The position numbers were made by a program, and so were the translations under genes. Below are positions 39,987 to 46,009 of a stretch of DNA of 46,009 nucleotides, one piece after another. The stretch comes from a virus, in the IMG/VR virus record IMGVR_UViG_3300025647_000058, positions 1 to 46,009 of that record. One strand, given 5' to 3'. Position 1 is the first letter of the stretch. The number at the start of each line of letters is the position of its first letter. The notes below the pieces were generated by a model. It was not told where the DNA came from. It ran no database searches and worked only from the letters and a program-made list of their open reading frames with translations.

Positions 39987-41512
39987 TATTGTTCACCAGC
40001 TAGCTTGGCGGCTTCCGCTTCTGCTTGCGCTATTTCTTCATCAGTTGGCGGTATGACTTCCATTATCTCAACTCCAGAGTAACCGCTATTCTTATCTTTC
40101 GATAAGCGCTCACGCTCGTCAACATCACCAATGGCACCAATGCCATATTCATTCATAGCCGTCTGCGACTTAACAAAGTTCACATCAGCCATATCTTTAT
40201 CACTCATAATCTTAAGCGGATTCCAAATAATATCCAGTTCCATTTCTTTGCTGAACTCGGACATCATTAATCGTTCGTAATGCGCGTAAGCGATATCTTC
40301 AAGGTTACCGGACTGCAATGTTTGCAGCATAGCGATGTCGTAATCCTCGTCAGTCTCTCCCGTGCTAAAGCCACCAAAGCCAGTGCCGAATAACTTACTC
40401 ACAGGCCGGCGAGAAATAGCGGCCACCAAGTGATAGTTAGCCCACATAGAATTGTCTAAATCAGCAAGAGAGGTTTCAAGCTGAGTCGAGTCCTCATCTT
40501 TGCCAATAACTTGAGTGCCGTAGTTATCGCGGAACTCAGCAGCAGCATTGAGCGATTGAATAAACTTTTCTTTGTTCGCTTGCGCTTTCGCTAAGTCAGT
40601 CTTACGCACGTTCATACGCTTGGTCATAACGAGCTTCGGGATTTCGTTTGCGGTGCGCTCGCCTGCGTATACGCGTTCATAAACCTTTTGCGCCATACCA
40701 ACACCGCCGTAACGATATGTTGGCTTGAGGTAATCCGAAACGTGATCGCCCGTTAAAATAACAAAGTGGCTTTTGTGATATCGCTTGCCATTTATCAGCC
40801 AGAACGTTGGCTGGTAATAGTTAATCGATGTAGGGTCGGTAATGTCTCCGTCCGCCAGCTCAGGCGTTACCCACATAGGATCCACTTGAGAAATACCCGC
40901 ATACTTTCCACCTTTGAATGAGTCGGCATTGAACGGCTTTTCATAGTCAAAATCTGGGTCTGTATGCTTAAACAACACATGACGAATGCCGAACACATTG
41001 TTAAATGTTTCAGCTTCAATGATGTTTTGGTCCAACTGATAATGCTTATCAAGCTTGGCTATGCTGCGTTTTTCTTTTCGCTCTAATTCTTCGCCATCAC
41101 TATTAACGAGCTCGTAGCCCTTGCGCATAGCATCCTCAACCGCAGAGCTACAAGCTAATTGTACTAGCCAGTTTTGAGCAACGACAGCCATGGCGTAATA
41201 ACCGATAAACGATGATGATGCAACGTAATACGACAGCACTTGCCGATTAACATAATCAAATGAGCCCCGGTAATTTTGGCTTGAGCAAACAGAGTCCATA
41301 GCCACACCAGTTGGCACAGGTGCATTTTTCTGGATCGCATTATCGACAATGTATTTATGACGAAGTTCATCAAGCTTAAGGTCAAACCCGTCCATAGTAA
41401 ACGCATCATGTAACGCCTTTGGTGCATCGTCGCTGATAGTTGGCTCTACCTGTTTTGTTGCTGGTGGCACTTGCTTGCTAAAGACGTTGCGCACTCGATT
41501 AATTATTGACAT
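39986..41512 (-). CDS. Portal protein (DUF1073-like)
   Basis: A 508-residue protein, first of the head operon. Recognisable stretches are SYYVASSSFIGYYAMAVVAQNWLVQLACSSAVEDAMRKGYELV, the KRYHKSHFVILTGDHVSDYLKPTYRYGGVGMAQKVYERV region and SNLEDIAYAHYERLMMSEFSKE, matching the DUF1073 portal family of myoviruses. The C-terminus is Glu/Ala-rich. It forms the twelve-fold ring that threads DNA and docks terminase. Its stop overlaps the head-morphogenesis start by one base. Confidence 0.9.
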   Translation of the reverse strand: MSIINRVRNVFSKQVPPATKQVEPTISDDAPKALHDAFTMDGFDLKLDELRHKYIVDNAIQKNAPVPTGVAMDSVCSSQNYRGSFDYVNRQVLSYYVASSSFIGYYAMAVVAQNWLVQLACSSAVEDAMRKGYELVNSDGEELERKEKRSIAKLDKHYQLDQNIIEAETFNNVFGIRHVLFKHTDPDFDYEKPFNADSFKGGKYAGISQVDPMWVTPELADGDITDPTSINYYQPTFWLINGKRYHKSHFVILTGDHVSDYLKPTYRYGGVGMAQKVYERVYAGERTANEIPKLVMTKRMNVRKTDLAKAQANKEKFIQSLNAAAEFRDNYGTQVIGKDEDSTQLETSLADLDNSMWANYHLVAAISRRPVSKLFGTGFGGFSTGETDEDYDIAMLQTLQSGNLEDIAYAHYERLMMSEFSKEMELDIIWNPLKIMSDKDMADVNFVKSQTAMNEYGIGAIGDVDERERLSKDKNSGYSGVEIMEVIPPTDEEIAQAEAEAAKLAGEQ

Positions 41513-41537
41513 TGATAAACCCTCTAATGATATGGAT

Positions 41538-41549
41538 TGAGTATATCAC
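41538..41549 (-). promoter_or_regulatory. Late-type promoter of the head operon
   Basis: Minus strand GTGATATACTCA holds TGA-TATACT (hexamer 41545-41540), 28 bases before the portal start. The twelve bases are the same as before the sheath gene. No good -35, suggesting an activated late promoter. Confidence 0.6.
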
Positions 41550-41606
41550 TAGGGGGTTTGGTTGGGAAATTACAATGGAATATCAATCCACGGACTTTAT
41601 TCTATG

Positions 41607-41804
41607 CTAAAAACTAAGTCCTATTAGCTCTTCAAATGCATCAACCCCACTCTTAATACTTAGGTTAAATGCAGTTACACAAAATACAATCAATAAAATA
41701 CAAAGTAAAATAACTACAAATACAAACGGATATAGCATTAATCTAAAAATTGTCATAGCTGGATTATTTGAAAAGCCAATCTTTATTTGTTTAATGATAC
41801 TCAT
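41607..41804 (-). CDS. Small membrane protein (65 aa)
   Basis: A 65-residue protein with a basic N-terminus and a long hydrophobic stretch (residues about 22-48, LMLYPFVFVVILLCILLIVFCVTAF), likely one or two spans. It lies between endolysin-side genes and the portal. Function unknown; small membrane proteins in this position may assist lysis or modify the host membrane. Confidence 0.6.
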   Translation of the reverse strand: MSIIKQIKIGFSNNPAMTIFRLMLYPFVFVVILLCILLIVFCVTAFNLSIKSGVDAFEELIGLSF

Positions 41805-41810
41805 TATTTA

Positions 41811-41939
41811 TTAATCCTTATCCTGCAATCCTAAAATGTAATCGATGTCATCTTCGCGCCAAATCTTAGCCAACGGGCGGCCGTCTAACTCTAGCCAGAA
41901 GCATTTTTTATTTTGGCTGTCTTTTACTTTGGTTAGCAT
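41811..41939 (-). CDS. Tiny conserved protein, paralogue of the 44629 gene (42 aa)
   Basis: The ATG at 41939 overlaps the end of the KTSC-domain gene. The protein starts MLTKVKDSQNKKCFWLELDG and is clearly related to the gene at 44629-44772: both share WLEL-x-GRP-x-AK, then RE-x-DIDYI-x-x-LQ. Two copies in one small genome, on opposite strands and at similar genomic surroundings, support a real protein. Function unknown. Confidence 0.7.
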   Translation of the reverse strand: MLTKVKDSQNKKCFWLELDGRPLAKIWREDDIDYILGLQDKD

Positions 41940-42502
41940 ATTCTTCCTAGTGCTTTTCTTGCTTTGTGTATAGCTAGCTTAACGGCTGCTGGCGGCTTAA
42001 TGTAGCCAGACAGCAAGTTATCGACATTAATTAAAGCTTCACGCAGAAATTCAATCTGCATTGTCTGCTCAGCAATGACCTTATCTTTAGCCCCGCATTG
42101 CTGAATAGCAAGCTTCATGTTTTTAAAGTTTTCATCTGCAACGGATTTAAATATTGATTTCTTTTCTTCCATCATCTTGTTAACTTCCGCATTACTGGTA
42201 AACACTGCTGTTCCATTGCTTACCTTTTCATAGGCCGCATCAACCTCAGCGACCAACTCGTCATCGGTATTGATATCATCAGTTACAGCTATAACAACTT
42301 CACTACCAACTTTAACCCCTTTAATCTTTCTAAAGAAATGAGACCCAACCGATACCGCCTCAATTAAGCACGTATACTCATCTTCAAAGACTCCTGCATA
42401 TTTGAACGTCTTGCCGCTTTTAAACTCAACAAACAATTCTTTTGCGTCTTTATCATAGCCAATTGCCGCGATGTTGCTTGATGTTACTGGTGTCATTTTC
42501 AT
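41933..42502 (-). CDS. KTSC-domain protein (189 aa)
   Basis: Residues 5 to about 65 form a KTSC domain (SSNIAAIGYDKDAKELFVEFKSGKTFKYAGV, then FFRKIKG), a small fold widespread in phages, perhaps nucleic-acid related. The rest is helical and charged, with a coiled segment (residues about 110-160). It lies downstream of the endolysin and the 29-aa membrane gene in the same leftward unit. The domain is visible; the role is not known. Confidence 0.75.
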   Translation of the reverse strand: MKMTPVTSSNIAAIGYDKDAKELFVEFKSGKTFKYAGVFEDEYTCLIEAVSVGSHFFRKIKGVKVGSEVVIAVTDDINTDDELVAEVDAAYEKVSNGTAVFTSNAEVNKMMEEKKSIFKSVADENFKNMKLAIQQCGAKDKVIAEQTMQIEFLREALINVDNLLSGYIKPPAAVKLAIHKARKALGRIC

Positions 42503-42515
42503 TATGTTATTCCCG

Positions 42516-42605
42516 TTAAATTAAGTTGATTAAAGCCATAGCCGATAATACGGTCATGACAACGATAAAGCCTATAAACAATTTTGCACCTATTGTGTAT
42601 TTCAT
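42516..42605 (-). CDS. Single-span 29-aa protein behind endolysin
   Basis: ATG at 42605 follows the endolysin stop by two bases. The peptide is one hydrophobic helix (MKYTIGAKLFIGFIVVMTVL start), close to a pinholin-size membrane segment. It might be a small lysis helper or a cryptic remnant. No separate ribosome binding site beyond the coupled context. Confidence 0.45.
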   Translation of the reverse strand: MKYTIGAKLFIGFIVVMTVLSAMALINLI

Positions 42606-42607
42606 GA

Positions 42608-43120
42608 TTAATTATCCTCTGCTGCTAATTCTAGGTTTTTAGCCATGCGATTCATCCAGCCTTTACCGTACTCATCGAATGTTGAAACCTGTGTGAAAAA
42701 CTTGATCCGCTCTGCAATGAAAAGCATAAGCAAATCGTTAATATCCATCTTGTTAACTTCCGCTAACGTCATAGGACCAATAATCCCGTCATCATTAACC
42801 GCTACTGCACGTTGCATCATCTTAGTGGCGTTATGCGCACCGTGATTGATTGCGGCATCAAAGAATTGATACTGCATAGATGAGTGGAATCTATCCATGT
42901 TTAGCGGTCGCCACCAATCATAAAAATAAATCATCTTAGCTTCATCAACCGTTAGCGCTTCAATATTGGTTGTTGGGTAAGTCATTGCAGACAAACCAAA
43001 CTTAGTGCCTTTTAATTCACCCTGACCGACTACGCCGCTAGTCCAGTTACCTCTATCGTGTGGCATCTTCTGAAAGCCACCTTCATGGCCGATGACTCTA
43101 TCGAATACTTTATGGAACAT
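42608..43120 (-). CDS. Endolysin: GH108 muramidase with peptidoglycan-binding domain
   Basis: A 170-residue lysozyme-like enzyme. The catalytic Glu, E13, lies in the family motif HEGG near the N-terminus, as in glycoside hydrolase family 108. The middle (KGTKFGLSAMTYP, FYDWWRPLNMD) is family-typical. The C-terminal part (VNDDGIIGPMTLAEVNKMD) is a PG_binding_3-type domain. It has no signal peptide, so it depends on a holin. It faces away from the plus-strand lysis genes and has its own promoter region. CGGAG ribosome binding site. Confidence 0.9.
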   Translation of the reverse strand: MFHKVFDRVIGHEGGFQKMPHDRGNWTSGVVGQGELKGTKFGLSAMTYPTTNIEALTVDEAKMIYFYDWWRPLNMDRFHSSMQYQFFDAAINHGAHNATKMMQRAVAVNDDGIIGPMTLAEVNKMDINDLLMLFIAERIKFFTQVSTFDEYGKGWMNRMAKNLELAAEDN

Positions 43121-43174
43121 TTTCTATCTCCGTTGTTAACCTGCAATTACTATAACACGATTCCGCAATAATGC

Positions 43175-43203
43175 TTTACTTATTTTAGTTTATGACATAT
43201 TAT
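43175..43203 (+). promoter_or_regulatory. Promoter of the plus-strand 43235-45677 operon
   Basis: TTTACT (43175-43180), 17 bases, TATTAT (43198-43203), 32 bases before the ATG at 43235. On the other strand an extended -10 TGTTATAGT near 43150 would serve the endolysin. Confidence 0.6.
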
Positions 43204-43234
43204 TTGTGCATCACATCAAACAGGATAATCAACC

Positions 43235-43345
43235 ATGCTTAAATTCATCAACAACACCCACAAGCTAATCAACAAAAACTGCGAGCTAATCGCGATAGCA
43301 ATCGTGCTTGCAGCATATGCTTCGCACCTGGTTAGCACATTATGA
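43235..43345 (+). CDS. Small membrane protein (36 aa)
   Basis: ATG at 43235 after ACAGGATAATC. Polar N-terminus (MLKFINNTHKLINKNC) and one hydrophobic span to the end (ELIAIAIVLAAYASHLVSTL, about 20 residues). Stop overlaps the next ATG (ATGA at 43342). Function unknown. First gene of a cluster of small membrane genes. Confidence 0.5.
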   Translation: MLKFINNTHKLINKNCELIAIAIVLAAYASHLVSTL

Positions 43346-43494
43346 ACCTAGTTACCTGCATAATGATGGCGATAGCGGTTTATGCCGTGTCGACATCAGC
43401 AGTTATTGTCACAGCGCGAAGCTTTGGCAATGCATTTATAAAAATAACAGCAATCAACGCTGCTTTTGCTATAGCAGCATTAATTATTTACTAA
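43342..43494 (+). CDS. Small two-span membrane protein (50 aa)
   Basis: ATG at 43342 coupled to the previous stop. Two hydrophobic spans (about residues 1-25 and 31-50) separated by a short SFGNAF turn. Hairpin topology of this size suits a small holin or anti-holin. Function unknown. Confidence 0.5.
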   Translation: MNLVTCIMMAIAVYAVSTSAVIVTARSFGNAFIKITAINAAFAIAALIIY

Positions 43495-43503
43495 GGAAGT
43501 AAT

Positions 43504-44187
43504 ATGACAAACTCAACAGATATGATGGCACCAACAGGTACTACGCACGCAATCAAGTCAGAATACAGAAAGTCTCCTCTGTGGCCTCGTATTAAAGCGC
43601 TCGGTAATAAGTGCTTTTACTATAACGGCACTCAATGGGTGGACTCTCTTGCCGAAAACTATCTAGAATATTATCTAAAGTTTTACGACGCTGTTACGCA
43701 CGAAGAGATCCCAACCGAAACGCCAGAAGAGGCTGAGGCATTTAATAAAATTAAGCCTTATGAATTTGATGAGCATGTTAGTGGAAAGCTCACTAGAATT
43801 ATAAGTAATGGCCATGAGCCCAAAATAGTTTCTTACACGAATGATAAACCAGTATTCACACAAGCAATGGCTGAGCCGTCAATTGGATTTAAGCTTAAGT
43901 TTAATCATGACATTGATGGCAAGTTTAGCAGGCTTCACGATGAAAAGTATGGATGGGAAGATGGTGATGATTTAGAGGTTATTCACATAACCGTAAATCA
44001 TGATGAAGAGGTGTGCTATATCGTGCTTAATTGTCAGCCAGACGTTTTAAATACAGCGGCAATTACTGACTTATCATTTTTTGACACTCGCACACCAAAG
44101 CAAAAGGCGGTTGATGATGTCTTGGCTGAATGGCCTGTCGCTGATGCAATAACCCTTGGTGTGGCTTATGACGTATGGAACAAATAG
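43504..44187 (+). CDS. Hypothetical protein (227 aa)
   Basis: ATG at 43504 with AAGGAAG as a strong ribosome binding site. Soluble, acidic protein with aromatic-rich regions (NKCFYYNGTQWVDSLAENYLEYYLKFYD; KLKFNHDIDGKFSRLHDEKYGWEDGDD). It has no membrane segment and no signal peptide. I do not recognise the family. The long soluble gene sits among small membrane genes in a rightward operon leading to lysis genes, so a non-structural host-interaction role is possible. It overlaps the next gene by 13 bases. Confidence 0.6.
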   Translation: MTNSTDMMAPTGTTHAIKSEYRKSPLWPRIKALGNKCFYYNGTQWVDSLAENYLEYYLKFYDAVTHEEIPTETPEEAEAFNKIKPYEFDEHVSGKLTRIISNGHEPKIVSYTNDKPVFTQAMAEPSIGFKLKFNHDIDGKFSRLHDEKYGWEDGDDLEVIHITVNHDEEVCYIVLNCQPDVLNTAAITDLSFFDTRTPKQKAVDDVLAEWPVADAITLGVAYDVWNK

Positions 44188-44399
44188 ACCTTCCGCCATC
44201 TCACTGCGAACTTAAACAAGTCGCAGCAGTTGAGATAATGACAGCAGTTAACCTCGCTGATTTGAGTAAAATCAAATCAGCGAATAAAGATAAGAAAATA
44301 CTTAGACTAGCGCTATCAAATTACGTTAATGAGCAATTGAGTGTTGGTGAGTTTTCAATAATGATTTATAAGGAATGCAACGATGAACGAACACCTTGA
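44175..44399 (+). CDS. Hypothetical protein (74 aa)
   Basis: ATG at 44175 inside the previous gene. No strong ribosome binding site, so translational coupling is likely. Helical protein (KQVAAVEIMTAVNLADLSKI, KILRLALSNYVNEQLS). It overlaps the next ORF by 17 bases. Function unknown. Confidence 0.5.
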   Translation: MEQIDLPPSHCELKQVAAVEIMTAVNLADLSKIKSANKDKKILRLALSNYVNEQLSVGEFSIMIYKECNDERTP

Positions 44400-44628
44400 T
44401 AATTCGTGGAAAGAGTTTGAGCGCACAGGCGAGATATGTAATTCAGCAGAGCAATTGTTAAGCCTAACGAATGAGCTAACCGAACAAAACAAGATGCTGC
44501 TACTTGATGTTGCAACACTAAAGAAAGCCATGGGCTCTGCTGTTGTTGCAATTGAAAATGAATCAGATATGGATAAAGCAAGTTCATTGCTAACTAGAGC
44601 GCTAGCGAATACTGAGGACTTTAAATAA
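44383..44628 (+). CDS. Hypothetical coiled-coil protein (81 aa)
   Basis: ATG at 44383 preceded by AAGGA. Leu- and Glu-rich helix pattern (SAEQLLSLTNELTEQNKMLLLDVATLKKA) suggests a coiled coil. The stop abuts the next ATG (TAA-ATG). Function unknown. Confidence 0.55.
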   Translation: MNEHLDNSWKEFERTGEICNSAEQLLSLTNELTEQNKMLLLDVATLKKAMGSAVVAIENESDMDKASSLLTRALANTEDFK

Positions 44629-44772
44629 ATGCTAACTAAATCAAAAAGCAGCTGTAAAACTGGCTGGTGGCTAGAATTGAACGGTCGACCAATGGCAAAG
44701 TTTGGGCGTGAGGAAGATATTGATTATATTATTGAGTTGCAGAATAAGGCGGTAAAAAATGAGAGCATATGA
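44629..44772 (+). CDS. Tiny conserved protein, paralogue of the 41811 gene (47 aa)
   Basis: Starts MLTKSKSSCKTGWWLELNG directly behind the previous stop. It shares WLEL-x-GRP-x-AK and RE-x-DIDYI-x-x-LQ with the leftward gene at 41939-41811. The pattern of changes (conservative ones such as Leu/Met, Asp/Asn) argues for selection on protein. It overlaps the next gene by 14 bases. Function unknown. Confidence 0.7.
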   Translation: MLTKSKSSCKTGWWLELNGRPMAKFGREEDIDYIIELQNKAVKNESI

Positions 44773-44953
44773 ACTAGACGCTTTAACTAAGGATTTTAGG
44801 ATTGAGACAGGACACGGAATATGCCACCCGGAAACATGTCAATGCTGGGAGTTTAGAGTTTACGACCTTAAAGGTAAAAACGTCTTGAACTCTGACTCAT
44901 CAAAAGAAGTTATGTTATTTTGCAAAATAGCGACAAAGGTAAAAAATGAATAA
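44759..44953 (+). CDS. Cys-containing conserved phage protein (64 aa)
   Basis: A small protein with the motif GHGICHPETCQCWEFRVYD (residues about 19-37), a pattern of Cys and His spacing that recurs in small phage proteins of unknown function and could bind a metal. It begins inside the end of the previous gene and overlaps the next small ORF. Function unknown. Confidence 0.6.
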   Translation: MRAYELDALTKDFRIETGHGICHPETCQCWEFRVYDLKGKNVLNSDSSKEVMLFCKIATKVKNE

Positions 44954-45026
44954 AGCAATCGAGTTTCTATCAGGCTTCTTTTGCGGCATTGTGACGGTTT
45001 ACTTGCTTTGGCTTATGCTCGCCTAG
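44946..45026 (+). CDS. Single-span 26-aa membrane peptide
   Basis: ATG at 44946 overlaps the previous stop region. The peptide is one hydrophobic span (about residues 7-26) after MNKAIEF. It ends 12 bases before the stem that hides the holin-candidate ribosome binding site. Ribosomes finishing here could reach the stem and open it, so this ORF may regulate the next one. Confidence 0.5.
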   Translation: MNKAIEFLSGFFCGIVTVYLLWLMLA

Positions 45027-45037
45027 GTTTTGGATTA

Positions 45038-45073
45038 TAATCACCTTACTTAAATCAAATAGTGAGGTGATTA
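45038..45073 (+). promoter_or_regulatory. 13-bp stem sequestering a ribosome binding site
   Basis: TAATCACCTTACT (45038-45050) pairs with AGTGAGGTGATTA (45061-45073), 13 pairs including one G-U, loop of 10. The right arm contains the whole GAGGTGA Shine-Dalgarno of the ATG at 45076. Only two bases lie between stem and ATG. It must open before translation. Confidence 0.8.
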
Positions 45074-45075
45074 CA

Positions 45076-45273
45076 ATGATAAACAAATGGACTAGTCGCA
45101 AGTTTTGGACGGTTAACTTCTGGCAGGCAGTATCCACTGTCGCTCTGGTTTTTGATAAGGTAGACGGATCAACATATGCAATGCTGACCGCCGGCCTTAT
45201 TGGTATTTATGCTGCGGGTAACTTTGCTGATAAGAAAGTCGCCCAAGGGGATGATAATGCTAAGTCAACTTAA
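45076..45273 (+). CDS. Holin candidate, translation controlled by stem-loop (65 aa)
   Basis: I choose ATG 45076, with GAGGTGA at 45064-45070; the GTG at 45067 would lie inside that site. The protein has a charged N-terminus (MINKWTSRKFWTVNFW), a hydrophobic segment (about residues 14-26, QAVSTVALVF) and a second one (about 33-51, YAMLTAGLIGIYAAGNF), then a hydrophilic tail. This fits a small two-span holin of the kind placed before Rz/Rz1. It overlaps the spanin start by 17 bases. Holin identity is inferred from size, topology and neighbours. Confidence 0.65.
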   Translation: MINKWTSRKFWTVNFWQAVSTVALVFDKVDGSTYAMLTAGLIGIYAAGNFADKKVAQGDDNAKST

Positions 45274-45529
45274 GCTGTATGCATTAGGTGCGCTAGCTAT
45301 CTTCGTGAGCATCTTTGGCGCTATGTTTGCTTATCGTGGCAAAAAGATTGACTCGCTTCAAGAAGATGTTAAAACCGAAAAGGCCAACATTAAAACGGTC
45401 GAGGCGGTTATTGAAAAGCAGCAAAAGGTTAACGCCATTCAGGAGCAATACCATGAGATTGACACGAATATTATTAAGTCTAGCGCTACTAGTAAGCGTG
45501 ACAGGCTGTCAAAGTTCAACAGAGATTAG
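45257..45529 (+). CDS. Rz: i-spanin (Rz-like)
   Basis: ATG at 45257, six bases after AAGGGG; the ATG at 45251 is too close to it. The N-terminal hydrophobic anchor (LKLYALGALAIFVSIFGAMFAY) is followed by a long charged coiled coil (residues about 27-75, SLQEDVKTEKANIKTVEAVIEKQQKV), the standard inner-membrane spanin. It overlaps the holin candidate and contains the start of the o-spanin gene in another frame. Together they fuse inner and outer membranes at lysis. Confidence 0.82.
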   Translation: MLSQLKLYALGALAIFVSIFGAMFAYRGKKIDSLQEDVKTEKANIKTVEAVIEKQQKVNAIQEQYHEIDTNIIKSSATSKRDRLSKFNRD

Positions 45530-45677
45530 GTATATCGAAGTTCCAGTTTGTACTGGCTTGGAGCCGATTAATCCCAGTGCTGACGACATATTAACCGATG
45601 GCACTATCGACCAAATACTATCGCTAAACTGCAAGATACTAACCTGTAAAGGCATTAAGCATCCAGCGTGTGAATAA
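45453..45677 (+). CDS. Rz1: o-spanin lipoprotein (Rz1-like)
   Basis: ATG at 45453 with AGGAG seven bases upstream, lying within the Rz gene in a different frame (overlap 45453-45529). The product has a basic start and hydrophobic signal (MRLTRILLSLALLVSVTGC) with a lipobox ending at C19, so the mature protein is lipid-anchored in the outer membrane. The mature part (55 residues) has several Cys and Pro residues. This out-of-frame overlap is classic for Rz/Rz1 pairs. Confidence 0.85.
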   Translation: MRLTRILLSLALLVSVTGCQSSTEIRYIEVPVCTGLEPINPSADDILTDGTIDQILSLNCKILTCKGIKHPACE

Positions 45678-45680
45678 AAC

Positions 45681-45709
45681 AAAGCCCTCAAATAAGAGGG
45701 CTTTTTATT
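45681..45709. terminator. Bidirectional terminator after Rz1
   Basis: AAAGCCCTC (45681-45689) and GAGGGCTTT (45696-45704) form a 9-bp stem with an AAATAA loop; T run follows rightward (45702-45706) and an A-rich flank gives T's leftward. It separates the lysis operon from the leftward virion gene ending at 45723. Confidence 0.88.
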
Positions 45710-45722
45710 ACACTAATAATGG

Positions 45723-46009
45723 CTACAACCTTGGCAAGTCTAACTCCCCCTCATACCAAGACAGCAATGACGTTATATCCTGCGGCTGAGTATCAAGTGA
45801 GGTCAATCTAAGTAGGTAAGTTGTATTTCTTCGAAGTAATCGCTCACGACCAAGAACTTTACCGGGATCTCCTTTGCCTTGATTTGATGTATTGCCAATA
45901 AGATAGTCAGGCGCAAAAACAAGCGTTCCAGGAGCTGTAACTGTTGCGCCAGTAATGATCTGAGATAGCCCTGTGACAGGATTTATATCTGAGGCGTTTT
46001 GATACGCTG
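45723..46009 (-). CDS. Virion fibre/decoration-like protein, C-terminal part
   Basis: Continues the gene at 520-1 across the circle: codon 174 is formed by base 1 and bases 46009-46008, and 95 codons including TAG (45725-45723) follow. The end is beta-type, with LLRRNTTYLLRLTS and SLLSWYEGELDLPRL, a finish I associate with phage virion surface proteins that end in a compact beta domain. Taken with the N-terminal part the protein has 268 residues. Neighbour to the lysis genes by a shared terminator. Confidence 0.7.
   Translation of the reverse strand, partial: AYQNASDINPVTGLSQIITGATVTAPGTLVFAPDYLIGNTSNQGKGDPGKVLGRERLLRRNTTYLLRLTSLDTQPQDITSLLSWYEGELDLPRL

Noticed and set aside
45067-45075. GTG start for the holin candidate
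   Set aside because: It lies within the Shine-Dalgarno sequence itself, so it cannot be used together with it.
1-46009. Integrase, lysogeny repressor, tRNA genes and CRISPR arrays
   Set aside because: Looked for and not seen: no tyrosine or serine recombinase motif, no CI-like protein, no cloverleaf noticed by eye and no regularly spaced repeats. tRNA absence would need a tRNAscan run to be certain.

Overview
The window reads as a complete, circularly permuted genome of a tailed phage with a contractile tail (myovirus morphology), probably infecting an AT-rich gammaproteobacterium; the host genus cannot be fixed from sequence alone. The two window ends fall inside one leftward gene. Its N-terminal 173 codons lie at 520-1, its C-terminal 95 codons at 46009-45723, and they join in frame with no base missing. 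No integrase, CI-like repressor, tRNA or CRISPR array was seen, so a virulent lifestyle is the simplest reading.

Layout, taking the circle into account. The late genes run leftward. The terminase pair (3832-1939) is followed by a small gene and the virion protein split by the window ends. The endolysin and small genes (43120-41607) come next, then portal, head morphogenesis, protease/scaffold, cement and major capsid (41512-35490). Neck genes follow (35184-32622), then sheath, tube and frameshifted tail chaperones (31704-29059), tape measure, a Pam3-like baseplate series (28207-22077), and finally two tailspikes and a small protein (22037-17033). A leftward recombination operon (7633-3957: Bet-type annealase, RecE-like exonuclease, accessory genes) and a 911-aa primase-helicase lie in the left part. 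The rightward replication block (11278-16987) holds an SSB-like protein, a homing endonuclease, an SF2 helicase, a RuvC-like resolvase, a PapB-like regulator and an MT-A70 adenine methyltransferase. Rightward lysis-type genes lie at 43235-45677 (two-TM holin candidate, Rz/Rz1 spanins) and at 710-1529 (holin-like).

Three short rightward cassettes interrupt the leftward structural block: 28360-28929, 31851-32625 and 38377-38991. Each has its own promoter resembling those of the replication region. They carry small unknown genes, a half-size sliding-clamp-like protein and a cytosine methyltransferase-like protein. No DNA polymerase gene is visible, so replication is expected to use host polymerase together with phage primase-helicase, SSB, clamp-like protein and strong recombination functions.

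The most interesting signals are these. The mini-clamp keeps the DnaN peptide-binding pocket residues. A 13-bp stem buries the ribosome binding site of a holin candidate. A stand-alone promoter-terminator unit (about 115 nt) suggests a small RNA between capsid and neck genes. Two recurring promoter signatures appear, one with a CGCG core in the spacer and one with AGTGATAT at an extended -10. A 16-aa ORF has ATGA overlaps at both ends, a pair of tiny paralogous genes lies on opposite strands, and the two tailspikes share an anchor but have different enzymatic bodies.
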